A stretch of 5,587 nt of DNA from Syntrophaceae bacterium (GTDB lineage: Bacteria; Desulfobacterota; DTXE01), in NCBI GenBank assembly GCA_012962595.1, contig DTXE01000548.1:1-5587 (forward strand), in the 5' to 3' direction. The stretch's first letter is position 1, and every line of letters begins with the position of its first letter. Below the pieces are notes generated by a model. The model did not search any database. It was not told where the DNA came from and saw nothing but the letters and a program-made list of their open reading frames with translations. This document shows positions 1 through 4,635 of the stretch, one piece after another. The translations under genes and the position numbers were made by a program.

Positions 1-153
1 AATCAGATTGATCCCATAATCAATGGCCTTTTGGATGGTGGCTATAGATTCCCTGTCGTCGATGGAACCCCAATGGTCGCCTCCCAGAACCCAGGTTCCC
101 AAACCAATGGTAGATACCTTAAGTTCACTACTACCAAGCAAACGATAACGCAT
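1..153 (-). CDS. Aldo/keto reductase, N-terminal part (truncated by window edge)
   Basis: The reverse strand reads 51 codons from an ATG at 153 to the window edge without a stop. The product begins MRYRLLGSSELKVSTIGLGT and continues WVLGGDHWG, DDRESIATIQKAIDYGINLI. This is the classic start of aldo/keto reductases: the N-terminal hairpin, the first TIM-barrel strand (IGLGTW), then a helix ending in A-x-D-x-GIN just before the catalytic Asp. The family reduces carbonyls with NADPH in the cytoplasm; the substrate cannot be told from this fragment. An in-frame TGA lies five codons upstream and no other start codon intervenes, so ATG 153 is the only start. No clear Shine-Dalgarno precedes it. The catalytic Tyr and Lys lie outside the window. 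It is the first ordinary gene downstream of the cassette segment. Confidence 0.87.
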   Translation of the reverse strand, partial: MRYRLLGSSELKVSTIGLGTWVLGGDHWGSIDDRESIATIQKAIDYGINLI

Positions 154-211
154 TGCAAAAACACATCATGTGAAAAGTGTAGACCCCTCCGATTGCGACG
201 AAAAGTCCTGC

Positions 212-248
212 GCTGGCTCAGTCAGACCCCAGCAAGTGGCTAGCCAGC
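212..248 (-). other. Decayed attC-like palindrome after the third cassette gene
   Basis: GCTGGCT at 212-218 and AGCCAGC at 242-248 form a perfect 7-base inverted repeat around a 23-base loop. TGGCTAGCCA at 237-246 is itself a 10-base palindrome. The TAG stop of the upstream gene (240-242) lies inside it. The arm sequence GCTGGCT matches the outer arms of the intact attC-like site at 758-836. However, the core ends in GC rather than AAC, and no GTT core occurs between here and the aldo/keto reductase start. It is read as a degenerate or truncated attC closing the last cassette. It could also be a simple stem-loop, although no T-tract follows. Confidence 0.4.
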
Positions 249-734
249 TTCACCTTTCTTTCTTTTCTCTATATAGTCATTCCATCTGGGACCAAGCAAT
301 TCTAAAGGTATCAATGAAAGGAATTTGGAGAAGATCGTATTAACTTCATTAGCAATTTCCACAAATGGCCATGGCTTAGTTTCTGGTGTCACATCTTGGC
401 GCGCATATGTTAGATGAGCAACTTCCTTAGCCACTCTCCGATGGACTTTCTGGAGGGTATCAGACTTAGGTGGTCGAGCATTAATCCATATCGAGGGATC
501 TTCGAAGAAATCCTCCGCGATTACATCATCCTTTTGCGGTCTTTCAGCGTACAGAAAGTCGAGCAAGATTCGAGTGTGCACTGTGAAGGACTCAAGGAGA
601 GCGTTATTTAGAACACCCTGACCGAAGACGCCAGAGCCCATACCATTTGCGAGCCTCAGGAACATCCAAATCTCATAATACAAATGGTCAGATGCTTCGA
701 TCAGTTCTTCTTTGGTACGTTTCTTCCTAGGCAT
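240..734 (-). CDS. Cassette-borne hypothetical protein, possibly HEPN-like helical protein
   Basis: This is a 164-residue protein of predicted mostly helical character, with no signal peptide or membrane segment. The start ATG at 734 has GGAGG (744-748) nine bases upstream. I recognise the general pattern of a widespread uncharacterised bacterial family but cannot name a domain with certainty. Visible blocks are LLESFTVHTRILLDFLY (46-62), DDVIAEDFF (69-77), VHRRVAKEVAHLTYAR (97-112) and TPETKPWPF (116-124). R100 and H107 are spaced R-x6-H, which fits the loose HEPN ribonuclease pattern, and H53/R55 in the first block could be part of the same fold. The function is inference only: a HEPN toxin, an antitoxin or a nucleic-acid-binding partner are all possible. 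It is the last of three cassette genes. Its stop lies inside a decayed attC-like palindrome, and the attC-like site at 761-833 immediately precedes it. Confidence 0.8.
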   Translation of the reverse strand: MPRKKRTKEELIEASDHLYYEIWMFLRLANGMGSGVFGQGVLNNALLESFTVHTRILLDFLYAERPQKDDVIAEDFFEDPSIWINARPPKSDTLQKVHRRVAKEVAHLTYARQDVTPETKPWPFVEIANEVNTIFSKFLSLIPLELLGPRWNDYIEKRKKGEAG

Positions 735-743
735 CTAATACCC

Positions 744-748
744 CCTCC
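744..748 (-). promoter_or_regulatory. Ribosome binding site of the third cassette gene
   Basis: GGAGG on the minus strand, followed by nine bases and ATG 734. The same nine-base spacing occurs before the other two cassette genes. It supports this start and shows that each cassette carries its own translation signal. Confidence 0.8.
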
Positions 749-760
749 AAGAAAGAAGCT

Positions 761-833
761 GGCTAACAACTGATCTCAGGGGCCACCGAAATGCGATAGC
801 GTGTAGGCGGTTCCTTGCAGCGGCTGGTTAGCC
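761..833 (-). other. attC-like recombination site (between second and third cassette genes)
   Basis: In gene orientation the site opens with GGCTAAC (827-833) and closes with GTTAGCC (761-767). The outer arms extend to a perfect 10-base match (758-767 with 827-836). Inside, CTGCAAGGAACCGCC (806-820) pairs imperfectly with GGTGGCCCCTGAG (775-787), leaving an extra G on the first arm. This extrahelical base on L'' is what sets strand choice in known attC sites. An 18-base loop (788-805) separates the arms. The core boxes have G/C where the strict consensus RYYYAAC / GTTRRRY has Y/R at one position, but they are exact complements of each other. The site begins 15 bases after the stop of the second cassette gene and ends 27 bases before the start of the third. 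Confidence 0.72.
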
Positions 834-847
834 AGCCTTAAATTCGA

Positions 848-1270
848 TCAATCTTCTTCCATGTTCGGGTTGTACTTTTTGTATAAAGCACCAATGCTAC
901 CATTCTTCATAGCTTTAAAAACAGGTCTCATTAACTTTTGAAATTCGAGACCAAACTTAGGATGTTTTTCGATTATGTCAGGACGCTCTTTATAAATAAA
1001 GTACAAACCCAAAGCGCGAACATTTCCTGGTGGTGGAACGCAGGCAAACTGCATTGTTTCCGAAAAAGCTGTCATTTGCATCGCCTCGTTATCAATATTT
1101 TTCCCATGGGCAGCCATCCGGGATAGCCAGACTTGTGCGAGCAAAGCATGAGGGTCAGAGTCGGGGTATAACTTTTTTGCGTCATTGTATGCTTTTTCTT
1201 GAACTCTAATTATTTCATCGCCCATAGCTTCGGAATCAACAAGACTTTTAAGAAATCTAAAAACCCCCAT
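848..1270 (-). CDS. Cassette-borne hypothetical protein (140 aa)
   Basis: I do not recognise this gene as a named family. ATG 1270 is chosen because AAGGAGG (1280-1286) lies exactly nine bases upstream. The GTG three codons earlier (1279) abuts the same Shine-Dalgarno and is too close to be used. The protein starts MGVFRFLKSLVDSEAMGDEI and has no clear signal peptide or transmembrane segment. Visible blocks are AYNDAKKLYPDSDPHALLAQ, a PPPGNVRALGLYFIYKERPD stretch and a C-terminal LYKKYNPNMEED. The composition suggests a small, soluble, mostly helical protein with many Lys, Met and acidic residues. It is the middle of three cassette genes: attC-like sites lie directly before the start (1293-1355) and after the stop (761-833). 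Nothing in the sequence indicates a function. Confidence 0.8.
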   Translation of the reverse strand: MGVFRFLKSLVDSEAMGDEIIRVQEKAYNDAKKLYPDSDPHALLAQVWLSRMAAHGKNIDNEAMQMTAFSETMQFACVPPPGNVRALGLYFIYKERPDIIEKHPKFGLEFQKLMRPVFKAMKNGSIGALYKKYNPNMEED

Positions 1271-1279
1271 GGTAATCAC

Positions 1280-1286
1280 CCTCCTT
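1280..1286 (-). promoter_or_regulatory. Ribosome binding site that decides the start of the second cassette gene
   Basis: AAGGAGG on the minus strand, nine bases before ATG 1270. It overlaps the upstream GTG candidate at 1277-1279 by touching it, which rules that codon out as the likely start. Confidence 0.82.
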
Positions 1287-1292
1287 ATTATT

Positions 1293-1355
1293 GACTAACG
1301 ACCAAGCATGAGAGGCGCGACGTAAGGAGCGTCCTACTCAATGCTATTGTTGGGC
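1293..1355 (-). other. attC-like recombination site (between first and second cassette genes)
   Basis: In gene orientation the site opens with GCCCAAC (1349-1355, an exact RYYYAAC core) and closes with GTTAGTC (1293-1299, one position off GTTRRRY). The L'' arm GCATTGAG (1337-1344) pairs with L' CTCATGC (1306-1312), leaving one extra T. The inner stem AGGACGC (1329-1335) pairs with GCGCCT (1313-1318), leaving one extra A. A 10-base loop (1319-1328) closes the hairpin. Unpaired bases confined to the L'' side, and poorly paired spacers between the R and L boxes, are the structural hallmarks of attC. The last codons and TAG stop (1334-1336) of the upstream gene are read through the first half of the site, as in many cassettes. 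At 63 bases it is within the usual attC length range. Confidence 0.75.
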
Positions 1356-1837
1356 GGTTCAACCTTTGGTGGTAATTCTATTTCTGATGACAATCCTTTT
1401 AGACCCTCTAAAAGAAGATTATATTTTTGATCTAAATGCTTTGTGGAAAAAAGATCCTCTGCAAAACCTATAATAAATTGCGCACCCCTGCTTGGTAGAT
1501 CTACGGTTACTCTTTGCCAATGATGGATCCTCTCAAAAGCTGAATATATCTCGTTCAAATTTGCAATGACGCGAGGCTCTGGGCACATTATACAAAAGTC
1601 TGGGAATAAAGATTCGCGTACAAAAAATGATAGTATTCCAGCTGATATAACTCCTCTTCTATGTTGGTTTACTATTACCTTACAACGATCGAAATTCTGA
1701 TAAACCTCCCAAAGGAGCGCGCAAAAAATCCTGCTATAAAGCTCCTTTGCTTCACTCTTTTCCAATCGACCTTCGCGCCATTTGTGAACAAGCTCAAGAG
1801 TTTTAAGCATAAGGCCTATTATGCTGCCTGGTTCCAT
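1334..1837 (-). CDS. Cassette-borne hypothetical protein (167 aa), first in array
   Basis: I cannot assign a family. ATG 1837 follows AAAGGAGG (1847-1854) with a nine-base gap, so the start is well supported. The protein opens MEPGSIIGLMLKTLELVHKW, a predicted amphipathic helix rather than a signal peptide, and is rich in aromatic and basic residues. A FCIMC element (81-85) gives a C-x2-C pair, with another Cys at 52. A single pair does not establish metal binding. The C-terminal tail (ELPPKVEPPNNSIE) is proline-rich and its final codons fall within the attC-like site at 1293-1355. This suggests the tail is partly dictated by the recombination site and is not conserved structure. Base composition is visibly more AT-rich than in the third cassette gene, consistent with separate origins of the cassettes. 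Confidence 0.8.
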   Translation of the reverse strand: MEPGSIIGLMLKTLELVHKWREGRLEKSEAKELYSRIFCALLWEVYQNFDRCKVIVNQHRRGVISAGILSFFVRESLFPDFCIMCPEPRVIANLNEIYSAFERIHHWQRVTVDLPSRGAQFIIGFAEDLFSTKHLDQKYNLLLEGLKGLSSEIELPPKVEPPNNSIE

Positions 1838-1846
1838 TCTTTCTCG

Positions 1847-1854
1847 CCTCCTTT
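1847..1854 (-). promoter_or_regulatory. Ribosome binding site of the first cassette gene
   Basis: AAAGGAGG on the minus strand, nine bases before ATG 1837; a near-perfect anti-16S match. Confidence 0.82.
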
Positions 1855-1884
1855 ATTCTAAGAAATTTTTTACGAATTAATACC

Positions 1885-1891
1885 GCCTAAC
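1885..1891 (-). other. Orphan integron core site GTTAGGC (attI remnant or R' of a lost attC)
   Basis: In gene orientation GTTAGGC is an exact match to the GTTRRRY core at which integron integrases cut. It lies 48 bases before the start of the first cassette gene. No matching RYYYAAC partner is found within the usual attC distance upstream, so it is not a full attC. Its position at the head of the array, preceded by an A-rich stretch, would suit an attI end or a junction left by deletion. A 7-base motif can occur by chance; the support comes from its position. Confidence 0.42.
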
Positions 1892-2104
1892 ATTCTTTTT
1901 TTATGTTGTTTTATTTTTTTGGAATACCATGGATTCTTATATGATTCATCAACCATTTTTTCTGGAATAACCTAGCAAAAACATTGAGATATGCAATATA
2001 AGACCGCATATGCTAATATTAAATTGCAAATTAACGAACATTGAAATAATTATCCACCGGACATCCTAACGGGGTAAGGCTTAGGAACCTCAAAGATACA
2101 TTCA
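1892..2104. other. AT-rich gap between nitroreductase and cassette segment
   Basis: No convincing gene of normal size is present. Three items are visible. A 28-codon minus-strand frame (1870-1956) runs into the orphan core site. There is a GCATATGC palindrome at 2006-2013, with an ATATGC copy at 1989-1994 forming a wider inverted repeat. A short stem lies just after the nitroreductase stop (2064-2086). A TATATT hexamer occurs on the minus strand, but no acceptable -35 sits at the right distance, so I do not call a promoter for the cassettes. Confidence 0.5.
2064..2086 (-). other. Short stem-loop after the nitroreductase gene
   Basis: TCCTAA (2064-2069) pairs with TTAGGA (2081-2086) around an 11-base loop, beginning 18 bases after the TAA stop. 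It lacks a following T-run, so it is at best a weak or Rho-assisted transcript end. The arm also contains GTTAGGA on the minus strand, one base off an integron core, which I treat as coincidence. Confidence 0.25.
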
Positions 2105-2758
2105 TTACTCAAATCCAATCCAGGTCGATGATTGATCTAAACCTTCTCTGGATGACCTAAATCTATTGATGGGAGAGTCAAGATCAGGATAACCCAGGGC
2201 GATTCCCAGAACGACTTCCATGTGGTTAGGAATGCCTAATTCCTCTCTGATGGCTTCCTCATATCTCAGGATAAACCCTATAGGACAGGTGCCCAGTCCC
2301 ATAGAATGGGCAGCCAGCATTAAATTTTCCATAGCTGCCCCTATTTCAAGCAATCTAGAGGGATATAAGGCCTTATCCATGGTTACCATTATAGCTACTG
2401 GGGCGTCATAGAAACGGCAGCTTCCTTCCAAAATATATGACATATCCTGCCCCATCTCATCAAGGTAGGTCTTAATTTGAGTAAATAATTCTTGGGTTCG
2501 CCTTTCATATTTCTTAGGCAGTTCTTCCTTGACTAGCTCGTGGACCATACCTTTTTCCTTGTATTCTCTTAATATAGCGCTGGCTAATCTTTCTTTCGCT
2601 TCACCAGTCACTACCACCAAATGCCAGGGTTGTTGGTTTATAGCTGATGGGGCTTTGATAGCAGCCTCCAAAATCTTAGTAATGAGGGTCTTGTCCACAG
2701 GGTCATTTTTGAATGCCCTGATACTTTTTCTCCCATTGATGGCTTCAATTATATCCAT
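2105..2758 (-). CDS. Nitroreductase-family FMN-dependent oxidoreductase
   Basis: This is a 217-residue cytoplasmic flavoprotein of the nitroreductase superfamily, which binds FMN as a dimer and uses NAD(P)H to reduce nitro compounds, quinones or enones. Evidence is the N-terminal RKSIRAF (10-16), whose Arg, Lys and Ser contact the FMN phosphate, then PSAINQQPWHLVVVTG (37-52), the flavin-binding loop. Later come the SMGLGTCPIG motif (152-161) and the GIALGYPD strand and turn (185-192), all in the expected order. Length is typical. The insert around 70-105 is the variable helical region that shapes substrate choice, so the physiological substrate cannot be named. The start ATG 2758 has GGGAGG closely upstream. 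It lies 76 bases after glgC on the same strand and may be read from the same promoter, although a hairpin (2805-2824) lies between. Confidence 0.93.
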   Translation of the reverse strand: MDIIEAINGRKSIRAFKNDPVDKTLITKILEAAIKAPSAINQQPWHLVVVTGEAKERLASAILREYKEKGMVHELVKEELPKKYERRTQELFTQIKTYLDEMGQDMSYILEGSCRFYDAPVAIMVTMDKALYPSRLLEIGAAMENLMLAAHSMGLGTCPIGFILRYEEAIREELGIPNHMEVVLGIALGYPDLDSPINRFRSSREGLDQSSTWIGFE

Positions 2759-2804
2759 ACTACCTCCCTCTTAAGAAGTCATTAGGTGTCAAGAGGTTTA
2801 TGTC

Positions 2805-2824
2805 TCTGAAAGATCCTTTTCAGA
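2805..2824. other. Perfect 7-base stem-loop between glgC and the nitroreductase gene
   Basis: TCTGAAA (2805-2811) and TTTCAGA (2818-2824) pair exactly around a 6-base GATCCT loop. It lies 11 bases beyond the glgC stop. No T-tract follows on the minus strand, so intrinsic termination is unlikely. It might be an mRNA stability or processing element, or chance in AT-rich sequence. Confidence 0.3.
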
Positions 2825-2834
2825 ACCCTTTGTG

Positions 2835-4028
2835 TTATTCAAGTCTGGTATCACGCGTTACCACCACAATGCCCGATTCGGTCACTGTAAAATGTTTGCG
2901 ATCTTTTCTCACATTATAGCCAATCTCCAAATCTTGTGGGATAACGGTGCCCTTATCAATAATGGCCTTCCGGATTTTCGCCCCCCGCTCGATGGTGACA
3001 TCCTCCATGATGATAGAATCTTTCACCTCAGCCTTGGAAAAAACCCGAACATTAGGTGAAAGAATGGAGTGCTCGATTTTATCAGCCTCGATAATGCACC
3101 CATCGGAAATAATAGAATTGACAGGTGGCGTATTGATGGAGATAATCCTAGCAGGCGGGGCCGGGGGGTCATAGGTGAAGATGGGCCAGTCTGGATCATA
3201 TAGGTCAAACGTAGGACTTGCTCCAAGGAGATCCATATTGGCTTCCCAGTAACTTTCAATGGTTCCTATATCCCGCCAGTAGCCTGCCCGATTGAGCTTC
3301 TGATCCTGGAAGATATAGGCAAACACCTTATCTCTAGGAACCATGCTGGGGATAATATCCCTTCCAAAATCGTGGGTGGTTTCCTGTTTGGCATCTTCGA
3401 TCAAGCGACGCACTAATACCTCGGTATTGAATACATAGATTCCCATGGATGCCAGTATAGCATGAGGATTGCCGGGGATGGTCCGGGGCTGGCGAGGTTT
3501 TTCCTGGAATCTAACCACTCTCTGCTGCTGGTCGACCTCAATTACCCCGAAATGTCTGGACATGGCCTTAGGCTGCTCCAAAGTAGCCATTGTGAGATCT
3601 GCACCCTTTTCCTGGTGTAGAAAAATGAGGTTACGATAGTCCATCTTGTACAGATGGTCACCTGAAAGTATCAACACCAGGTCAGGCCTTTCCTGCTGCA
3701 GGATATAAAGGTTCTGGTAAATGGCATCGGCGGTACCTTGATACCATATCTCATCGATTCGCTGCTGGGCGGAAACAATGTGAATAAACTCTCCTAACTT
3801 GTTACATAGAATGTTCCATCCGAGTTGAATATGCTTTTCTAGGGAAAAGGACCGATATTGGGTAAGGATTAGGATACGCTTCATATAGGAGTTGACACAG
3901 TTGCTGAGGGTGAAGTCGATGATCCGGTAGATTCCTCCAAAGGGAACGGCAGGCTTAGCCCGATCGCGGGTAAGGGGATAGAGTCTTTCACCCTTTCCTC
4001 CCGCCAGGATCATGGTTAGAACCTTCAT
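2835..4028 (-). CDS. glgC: Glucose-1-phosphate adenylyltransferase (ADP-glucose pyrophosphorylase)
   Basis: The enzyme makes ADP-glucose from ATP and glucose 1-phosphate, the committed and allosterically controlled step of bacterial glycogen synthesis in the cytoplasm. The 397-residue product has the full set of family landmarks. These are the nucleotide loop GGKGERLYPLT (10-20), the RAKPAVPFGG block (23-32), WYQGTADAIYQN (95-106), the catalytic-Asp segment SGDHLYKMDY (122-131), the sugar-phosphate Lys in QEKP (K177), SMGIYVF (194-200) and GYWRDIGTIESYWEANMDLL (249-268). A left-handed beta-helix-like C-terminal domain follows (about 290-395) with hexapeptide-type repeats. No truncation is apparent, although it is slightly shorter than the E. 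coli enzyme. The start ATG 4028 overlaps the TGA of the upstream receiver-domain gene as ATGA, implying translational coupling. Confidence 0.97.
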   Translation of the reverse strand: MKVLTMILAGGKGERLYPLTRDRAKPAVPFGGIYRIIDFTLSNCVNSYMKRILILTQYRSFSLEKHIQLGWNILCNKLGEFIHIVSAQQRIDEIWYQGTADAIYQNLYILQQERPDLVLILSGDHLYKMDYRNLIFLHQEKGADLTMATLEQPKAMSRHFGVIEVDQQQRVVRFQEKPRQPRTIPGNPHAILASMGIYVFNTEVLVRRLIEDAKQETTHDFGRDIIPSMVPRDKVFAYIFQDQKLNRAGYWRDIGTIESYWEANMDLLGASPTFDLYDPDWPIFTYDPPAPPARIISINTPPVNSIISDGCIIEADKIEHSILSPNVRVFSKAEVKDSIIMEDVTIERGAKIRKAIIDKGTVIPQDLEIGYNVRKDRKHFTVTESGIVVVTRDTRLE

Positions 4029-4393
4029 GACCCTTTTGCCCTCTTCTTTAAGATATCCCGAATCTTGGCTTTCAGCTCGCTCAGGTCAGAAGACTTTACC
4101 ACATAGGCCTCAGCAGCCCAGGTTCGGAAATCATCCCGATAGCTGGAATAGGCGGTGTTCAAGATTACGGGAAGGTTCTTATATCTTGCCACCAGCCTTC
4201 CCAAGGCTTCAATGCCGTCCATCTCGGGCATCCGGATATCCATGACTACTATGTCAGGTACATCTTTCTGAATACATTGGATAGCCTCCTTGCCATTAGA
4301 GGCAAGAAGAACCTCGTAGCCTTCGTCGATCAGTTCTGCTTTATAGAATTCTCTCACGTTTTCTTCATCATCTACAATGAGGACCTTTGCCAC
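4025..4393 (-). CDS. Stand-alone response-regulator receiver domain protein
   Basis: The whole 122-residue protein is one CheY-like receiver domain with no output domain. Acidic pocket residues D8/D9 (IVDDEENV), phospho-acceptor D52 (VVMDIRMPEMDG, 49-60), switch residue T80 (ILNTAYSS) and conserved K100 (AYVVKSSDLSEL) are all present, so it should be phosphorylatable. Such single-domain regulators act through protein contacts or phosphorelays, not by binding DNA. The start is GTG 4393, with AAAGGA about seven bases upstream; no better in-frame start is seen. Its TGA overlaps the glgC ATG by four bases, so the two proteins are probably made from one message in coordinated amounts. That arrangement invites a role in controlling glycogen synthesis, but this is inference. 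No sensor kinase is encoded in the window. Confidence 0.94.
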   Translation of the reverse strand: MAKVLIVDDEENVREFYKAELIDEGYEVLLASNGKEAIQCIQKDVPDIVVMDIRMPEMDGIEALGRLVARYKNLPVILNTAYSSYRDDFRTWAAEAYVVKSSDLSELKAKIRDILKKRAKGS

Positions 4394-4428
4394 AGACCTT
4401 TCCTTTCATTTTGTTCAGTTTATACAGA

Positions 4429-4457
4429 TATATACCAGACCCTACCTGGTTTTTCAA
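4429..4457 (-). promoter_or_regulatory. Sigma70-type promoter of the receiver-domain/glgC operon
   Basis: On the minus strand, TTGAAA (4452-4457) and TATATA (4429-4434) are separated by 17 bases. A TGG directly before the -10 makes it an extended -10. The predicted transcript begins near 4422, leaving a leader of about 29 bases before GTG 4393. Confidence 0.62.
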
Positions 4458-4509
4458 CCCGAATTCTGTCTTTTAAGATTGATCTTTGTTTCTCATGGTA
4501 TGGTTTTTC

Positions 4510-4537
4510 TGGAATGAAAAGCCTTTCAGAGTTTCCA
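4510..4537. other. Imperfect dyad between the divergent promoters
   Basis: TGGAA-TGAAA (4510-4519) faces TTTCA and TTCCA (4524-4528, 4533-4537) around a 4-base AGCC loop, with a 4-base bulge GAGT. It lies just upstream of the plus-strand -35 element and between the two divergent promoters, where an operator could sit. AT-rich chance similarity is equally possible. Confidence 0.22.
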
Positions 4538-4547
4538 TAAAAGGTCT

Positions 4548-4576
4548 TTGACAAAAGGGCAGAACACCAGTATTAT
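4548..4576 (+). promoter_or_regulatory. Strong sigma70-type promoter of the DUF3108-like gene
   Basis: A perfect TTGACA (4548-4553), exactly 17 bases, then TATTAT (4571-4576; five of six consensus bases). The expected start is near 4583, giving a leader of about 53 bases before TTG 4636. An inverted repeat GGCAGA (4558-4563) / TCTGCC (4576-4581) brackets the -10 element and could be an operator. Confidence 0.75.
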
Positions 4577-4635
4577 CTGCCGGACCTACCCCAAGGAACA
4601 TTGATGAGTTGATTGTAAAAGAAATCTAGGCTAAT

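Larger units (their letters stand above)
212..1891 (-). mobile_element. Integron-type gene-cassette array without integrase (CALIN-like), three cassettes
   Basis: Three short minus-strand genes are each separated by compact imperfect palindromes with attC organisation (1293-1355 and 761-833). A GTTAGGC core site (1885-1891) precedes the first gene and a decayed palindrome (212-248) follows the last. Each gene has its own Shine-Dalgarno nine bases before ATG and starts 23-48 bases after a core site. This one-gene-one-attC layout in a single orientation is characteristic of integron cassettes. The two repeats differ in sequence and share only architecture, as attC sites do and as dispersed housekeeping repeats do not. 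No IntI-type tyrosine recombinase is encoded here, so the set is either a CALIN or the far end of an array. The flanks are an ordinary nitroreductase and an aldo/keto reductase. Confidence 0.68.

Noticed and set aside
154..205. Short minus-strand frame (MMCFCNALSFAW) just before and into the aldo/keto reductase, considered as a leader peptide
   Set aside because: A GGAGGGG lies upstream, but spacing is long, the frame overlaps the real start, and there is no attenuator structure.
31..243. Plus-strand open frame of about 70 codons at the left edge
   Set aside because: It lies opposite the well-supported aldo/keto reductase N-terminus and the decayed palindrome, and its product has no recognisable pattern.
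1334..1837. Zinc-ribbon assignment from the FCIMC pair in the first cassette protein
   Set aside because: Only one C-x2-C pair is present, with no second pair of Cys or His at suitable spacing.
1661..1861. Plus-strand 66-codon frame opposite the first cassette gene
   Set aside because: The minus-strand gene has a strong ribosome site and attC context; this frame has neither.
212..1891. CRISPR array or tandem-repeat interpretation of the intergenic palindromes
   Set aside because: The repeats differ from each other in sequence, are separated by full genes, and share only hairpin architecture.
2529..2774. Plus-strand open frame opposite the nitroreductase N-terminus
   Set aside because: It is antisense to a family member with intact motifs; it has no supporting ribosome site or homologous pattern.
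2787..2792. Minus-strand TTGACA upstream of the nitroreductase gene
   Set aside because: The position of a -10 at 16-18 bases falls on the GGGAGG ribosome site and has no resemblance to TATAAT.
2947..3259. Open frames on both strands overlapping glgC
   Set aside because: They are alternate-frame readings of an intact glgC.
4277..4540. Plus-strand frame across the start of the receiver-domain gene and the divergent promoter region
   Set aside because: It overlaps an intact receiver domain and the minus-strand promoter, and its translation is low-complexity aromatic sequence typical of noncoding AT-rich DNA.
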